Below are positions 32,841 through 36,305 of a stretch of DNA of 36,305 nt, one piece after another. Each line of letters opens with the position of its first letter. The stretch's first letter is position 1. The translations under genes and the position numbers were made by a program. The DNA comes from Eimeria necatrix (lineage: Eukaryota; Apicomplexa; Conoidasida; Eucoccidiorida; Eimeriidae): positions 1 through 36,305 of the forward strand of contig NW_013653863.1 of assembly GCF_000499385.1 (NCBI RefSeq), read 5' to 3'. Below the pieces are notes generated by a model. It worked only from the letters and a program-made list of their open reading frames with translations. It ran no database searches and was not told the origin of the DNA.

Positions 32841-33697
32841 AGCTTGTTTTGCTGCTGCTGAGGAATGGCCCGGATTCCCGGGAAGAGGACTGGCAGCTCC
32901 TTTCCTGCTGCAGCAGCAGCATTAGCTGCTGCTGCTGCTGCTGCAACTGCTTTTGCTATATCATCGGGCAGCTCCTGAGGCTTTCTGTTGCGGCTCGGGA
33001 CCTCTTCTTTGCTGCCAAGGCCACGCTTTGCTGCTGGCACTCCCTGCTGCTGCTGCTGCTGCTGCTGCTGCCTTTGCTGCAGTTGGTGCTTCTGCTGCTG
33101 CTGTGGCGGCTTCACACCGGGCAGGCTGGACCGTTGCGCTTGGCCTTTCTGCTGCTGCGTTTGCTGCTGCTGCTGCGTTTGCTGCTGCTGCTGCTGCATT
33201 TGGTGCTGCTGCTGCTGCTTGCGGCGGACAGTGCGCCGCTCTCCACTCTGCAGCAGCTGCAGCAACTGAGCCTCAAAAGTGCTGCTGCCCGTGCTGCTGT
33301 TTGCTGCACCCCGGAGAATCTTCTGCTGCCGCCGCAGCTGCTGCTGCTGCTGCTGCTGCCACAGCAGCATTTCCTGCCGTCGAACCTGCTCCGCTGGAGG
33401 ATGCTTTCTGCCTCTTTGTTTCTTCTGCTGCTGCTGCATGCGCAGCGCCACTGCAGCAGCAGGAGCAGCAGCAACGGGAGCAGCAGCAGCAGCAGCAGAC
33501 GGAGATGCAAATGCCCACGGCCTCTTTGCGCTGACGTGGACTGCATGCGAGGCAGCTAACTGTAGCAGCAGCAGCAGCAGCAGCACGGGAAGCAGCAGCA
33601 GCAGCTGCTGCTGCCGCCAAGGCACCAGCCGCGCCCCACATCGAAGCCCCGTTTGTGGCTGCTGCTGCTGCTGCTGCTGCTGCTGGGGCTTCCTCAT
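30387..33697 (-). CDS. DEAD-box ATP-dependent RNA helicase, Gln-rich, three exons, possibly organelle-targeted
   Basis: Proposed exons (minus strand): 33697-31211, 31114-30856, 30589-30387 (TAA), 982 residues, with phases matching exactly (829 codons, 86 codons plus one base, two bases plus 67 codons). Helicase core: Q-motif-like GIRCLSPLQ; motif I GPTGSGKT (408-415); Ia APTREVAAQ; Ib TPGR; motif II DEAD in VVVDEADAF (663-666); motif III SAT (749-751); motif IV CIVFCRS at the end of exon 1. Exon 2 holds VLVASETAARGLDLPLL (motif V, about 890-905) and exon 3 AHRSGRVGRAG (motif VI, 921-931). It should unwind or remodel RNA using ATP. Large Gln and Ser inserts separate the motifs. Residues 32-47 are strongly hydrophobic, followed by SHAVHVSAKRPWAFASPS; with the Ala- and Arg/Lys-rich stretch after it this resembles a signal peptide plus plastid transit peptide, so apicoplast delivery is possible (inference). 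The ATG at 33697 is the first in frame. Confidence 0.85.
31166..31203 (+). repeat. Interstitial telomere-type repeat, five AGGGTTT units
   Basis: Five perfect AGGGTTT units (31166-31200) plus GGG. On the minus strand this is CCCTAAA, immediately downstream of the helicase exon 1 donor (CCT|GTGAGC, GT at 31210-31209), so the array occupies over a third of the 96-bp intron 31115-31210. TTTAGGG is the coccidian telomere unit. Confidence 0.95.
32157..32260 (-). repeat. CTG run encoding polyglutamine in the helicase
   Basis: On the minus strand it reads CAG with a CATGAG (His-Glu) interruption recurring every ten codons or so. It encodes the largest Gln insert, between motif I and the APTREVAAQ motif, where ordinary DEAD-box proteins have a short helix and loop. 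Confidence 0.85.
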
Positions 33698-34033
33698 TAT
33701 CGCTAGACACGACAGCAGCAGGAGCTGCTGCTGCTGCTGTCTGCTGCAGCTGCAGCTGCTACAGCGAGTTTGCGGAGCTGCTGTTCTTCTTGCTGCTGCT
33801 GTAGGATTCTCTGTTTGTTGGCAGCAAATACTGCTGCTGCTGCGCAGCAGCAGCAGCAGGGATCCATCGCCTCTTTGCTGCTGCACCCGTTGTAGCTGCT
33901 GCTCGGGCCTTCAATGCTGCTGCATGTTTGCTGCTGCAGCAGCCGCTTCAGACACAGCTGCGCTCTAACTGCCTTGACTAATTTCCCCTTTGACACTGCA
34001 GCAGCAGCGCTGACTCAAGATGTGTCAGATGCT

Positions 34034-34072
<39 letters not shown>

Positions 34073-34910
34073 AGAACCACACAGGTGACCGCACAATCGG
34101 CGTGGCAGCAAGGACCTGCTGCTATTGAATCGGGTCTGCTGCTGCCTCCTCAATGGAACTGTTTCATTGCTGCTGCTGCTGCTGCACAGCGCTAATGAGC
34201 TCTGCTAGTGGGGATCCCTGCAGTAAAGGCTGCTGGCGCTGCTGCTGCTGCTGCAGCGGCTGCTGCAGCAAGTGGTCTGCTGCTGCCGCACCCGCTCAGC
34301 CCCTTTTGCAGGCCCCGTAGCAGCAGCAGAGCAGCAGCAGCAGCAGCAGCAGGGGAGACGCAAACCAGAAAATGCGGCAGCAGACAGTTTCACAAGATAT
34401 GAACTGAGCAGTTTTGTAGGATTTGTAGGGAACGGTTGGCTTCGCTGCTTCTCCCAACCTCCTCGTGCCGCTGCTGCTGCTGCTGCTGCTGCTGCAGCAG
34501 CTGCGGTGCAGGTTGCTGTTGCAGCAAACCTCGCGCCCTCTTTCCCATGCGATTTCACTTCATTTGGAGAATATTATTGAGATTCCTTTTTTGGGAAGCT
34601 GTTGGTTCTTGATGAGCCTCTGGTTGCTGCTGCAGCAACAGCCACAGCAGCAGCAACGCAGAAGCAGCATCAGCTGCAACGCCTCCGCTCGTGTAGCAGC
34701 GGCTGCAGCAGCTGCTGCTGCTCCCCGCGAACCAAACCGCCAAAGACAAATTTAAATACGGCATTGTTAGGCGCATTTAGGCGCTGCTGCCGGTGCCGTT
34801 GCTTTCCCGCTGCTGCTGCTGCTGCTGCTGCTGCAGCGGACTCGCGTCTGTGTGACCTCGGGCTGCGTTTTGCTGCTTGAAGCTGAGCTGCTGCTGCTGC
34901 TGCCAAAGAA
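33698..34910. other. Divergent intergenic region
   Basis: This lies between the helicase ATG (minus) and the next plus-strand ATG, so it should carry the promoters of both. Interspersed CAG and CTG runs (for example 34032-34070 CAG and 34812-34842 CTG) keep frames open. Short protein-like pieces occur on the plus strand at 34495-34690, but with stops and without coherent splice sites. No TATA-like or other promoter word stands out. Confidence 0.45.
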
Positions 34911-35248
34911 ATGACTCGCGCAACAGACCAAGACACTGTGAGATACTCTACAGTGCTGCCTTCCAACAACAGCAGCTTTTCTTCGCTGGACGGCTACACT
35001 GCTGCTGCTGCTGCTGCTGGTGCTGCTGAGCAGCAGAACAAGGGGTGGGCCTTGACGGTGGACCCCACAGCAGCAGCAACTGTTGCTGCTGCTGCTGCAG
35101 CGGTCCTCTCAGGCAACCCCTACTCTACGTGGGGCAAAGAGCCAGCAGCAGCAGGAGCAGCAGCTGCTGCTGCGCCTGCTGCTGCTCCTGCTGCTGCCTG
35201 CAGCTGCTCCGGCTCCGCGCTGCTTTCCCACACCTGCGCGTGCTGCCT

Positions 35249-35280
<32 letters not shown>

Positions 35281-35417
35281 TGGCGCAGCTCTTCAGCTGC
35301 TGCGACACCACCAGTGTCGACGCGCTGCTGCTGGGGCTCTTAGCCAAAATCTCAGCAGAGCATCCGCAGCTGCTGCAGCAAAAGTTCTTGCGCTTGGCGC
35401 AGACTTCTTCCAACACG
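34911..35417 (+). CDS. Possible first exon of the universal-stress-protein-like gene
   Basis: ATG 34911 opens a 169-codon frame beginning MTRATDQDTVRYSTVLPSNN, with Ala and Gln runs, then a unique helical end SVDALLLGLLAKISAEHPQL and LRLAQTSSNT. It stops at a strong donor ACG|GTGAGG (GT at 35418). The next clear exon (35654) needs one leftover base, whereas this exon leaves none. Either a small exon is missed, a base is missing, or this is a separate gene. In frame +2 the same DNA would leave one base but reads less naturally. No family recognised. Confidence 0.4.
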
Positions 35418-35420
35418 GTG

Positions 35421-35478
<58 letters not shown>

Positions 35479-35653
35479 GTGGGGTGCGTTGGGAGGTCTG
35501 CTGCTGCTGCTGGCTGCAGTGCGTTGGGAGGTTTGCTGCTGTTGCTGTTGCTGCTGCTGCTGCAGCGCGCGAAGAGGCCTGCTGCTGTTGCTGCTGTTGC
35601 GGCACTGCTGTGGAAGCTTTGCTGCTGCTGCTGCTGCTGCTGCTGCTTCGCAG

Positions 35654-35798
35654 GAATGATTCTGGCAGCAACTTCGGCAGCAGGAGCCTACAACCGGCAG
35701 CAGCAGCAGCAGGTGCAGCAGCGCATGCATGACATGGCGGAAATATCCCTCAACGGCCTCCACGTCTACTGCCTGGCAGTCCCCATCAGTGAGACCCC

Positions 35799-35869
<71 letters not shown>

Positions 35870-35883
35870 ACTGCGTTGACTAC

Positions 35884-35920
<37 letters not shown>

Positions 35921-35997
35921 TCCCCCTCCCTCCGTCCCATCTGCTTTCCGTGCGCCCGGCCGTCTGCGCCTGCGCCTGCGCCTCCGCCTGCGCCTTC

Positions 35998-36041
<44 letters not shown>

Positions 36042-36223
36042 AGGCAGCACGAGCAAGACCTCGGTGGGGGACTTGCTGTGTAGGGTCTCGCGGCAGCTGC
36101 GCGCTGATGTTATGCTGCTGGGGGCCCGCAGCCACTGGCAGCTGCGGCGGATTTTGTTTGGCTCTGTGGCGAGCTACGCAAGGGCCCACGCCAAGTGCCC
36201 CGTGCTGCAGTGCGCCAACGCCT

Positions 36224-36225
<2 letters not shown>
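35654..36225 (+). CDS. Universal stress protein (USP)-like domain, two exons
   Basis: Exons 35654-35788 and 36044-36225 (TAG) join in phase through GTGAGA and an acceptor at the end of a 14-unit CTG run. The first gives GMILAATSAAGAYNR, a short Gln run, then MAEISLNGLHVYCLAVPI, matching strand 1, helix 1 and strand 2 of the USP fold. The second gives TSVGDLLCRVSRQLRADVML and GARSHWQLRRILFGSVASYA then CPVLQC, matching helix 3, strand 4, the phosphate loop and strand 5. The family motif G-x2-G-x9-G(S/T) appears as G-AR-S-x9-GS, so the second Gly is Ser. The helix 2/strand 3 segment is missing or lies in an unseen exon. ATG 35656 could be the start (104 residues), or the exon continues from 34911-35417. 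Expected role: small nucleotide-binding stress protein; ATP binding is uncertain. Confidence 0.6.
35798..35930 (+). repeat. Intronic CTG runs of the USP-like gene
   Basis: A run of more than twenty GCT/CTG triplets (35801-35869) and a second of about twelve (35886-35921) lie inside the intron 35789-36043. A GCGCCTGCGCCT-type repeat at 35965-35995 and a third CTG run directly before the acceptor follow. Confidence 0.85.
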
Positions 36226-36269
<44 letters not shown>

Positions 36270-36305
36270 GCGGCGGCGGCTGCGGGGCGGGGCGGGGCGG
36301 GGCGG
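36226..36305 (+). repeat. CAG, CGG and GGGGC repeats at the window edge
   Basis: Right after the stop codon come about fourteen CAG triplets, then four or five CGG triplets, CTGC, and GGGGC units continuing to the last base. The GGGGC run could form G-quadruplexes. It may also mark the edge of an assembled contig, where reads failed. Confidence 0.85.

Noticed and set aside
34575..34680. KLLVLDEPLVAAAA resembling an ABC-transporter Walker B/D-loop
   Set aside because: A stop codon lies directly upstream in frame and no Walker A or signature motif is nearby; a chance match.

Overview
The window looks like nuclear DNA of a coccidian apicomplexan, most likely Eimeria or a close relative. Three things point there: CAG/CTG trinucleotide runs fill most of the sequence from about 5.5 kb onward and encode poly-Gln, poly-Ala and poly-Ser inside genes. 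TTTAGGG telomere-type heptamers occur inside the sequence. The recoverable genes have GT-AG introns and are padded with homopolymers. The species assignment is inference from sequence character, not from a search.

Layout. 1-1081: 3' part of a gene for a lineage-specific hypothetical protein with a 20-residue tandem repeat at its left edge. 1082-5500: repeat-poor DNA with no supported gene. 5500-6225: Gln-rich reading frames that change frame several times, running into a giant Gln-rich ORF (6226-14826, +, 2866 codons). 14827-16876: gap between convergent genes. 16877-21718 (-): four-exon gene for a Gln/Ser/Ala-rich protein with a C-terminal HAD-type phosphatase domain. 21719-26402: mostly non-coding, rich in minisatellites, palindromes and GGGGCCCC clusters. 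26403-29392 (+): probable five-exon gene of unknown function with a basic C-terminus. 29393-30386: gap. 30387-33697 (-): three-exon DEAD-box RNA helicase with a possible organelle-targeting leader; one 96-bp intron holds five TTTAGGG units. 33698-34910: divergent intergenic region. 34911-36225 (+): exons ending in a universal-stress-protein-like fold. The last 80 bases are CAG, CGG and GGGGC repeats.

Single-frame reading truncates the important genes. The helicase lacks motifs V and VI, and the HAD protein lacks motif IV and its C-terminus, unless introns are removed. I rebuilt both by matching conserved motifs, GT-AG sites and codon phase; the phases agree at every junction of these two genes. 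In these models the trinucleotide repeat has an orientation: Gln tracts in exons read CAG on the sense strand, while introns carry CTG on the sense strand, usually ending in CTGCAG at the acceptor. The genes do not form an evident pathway.
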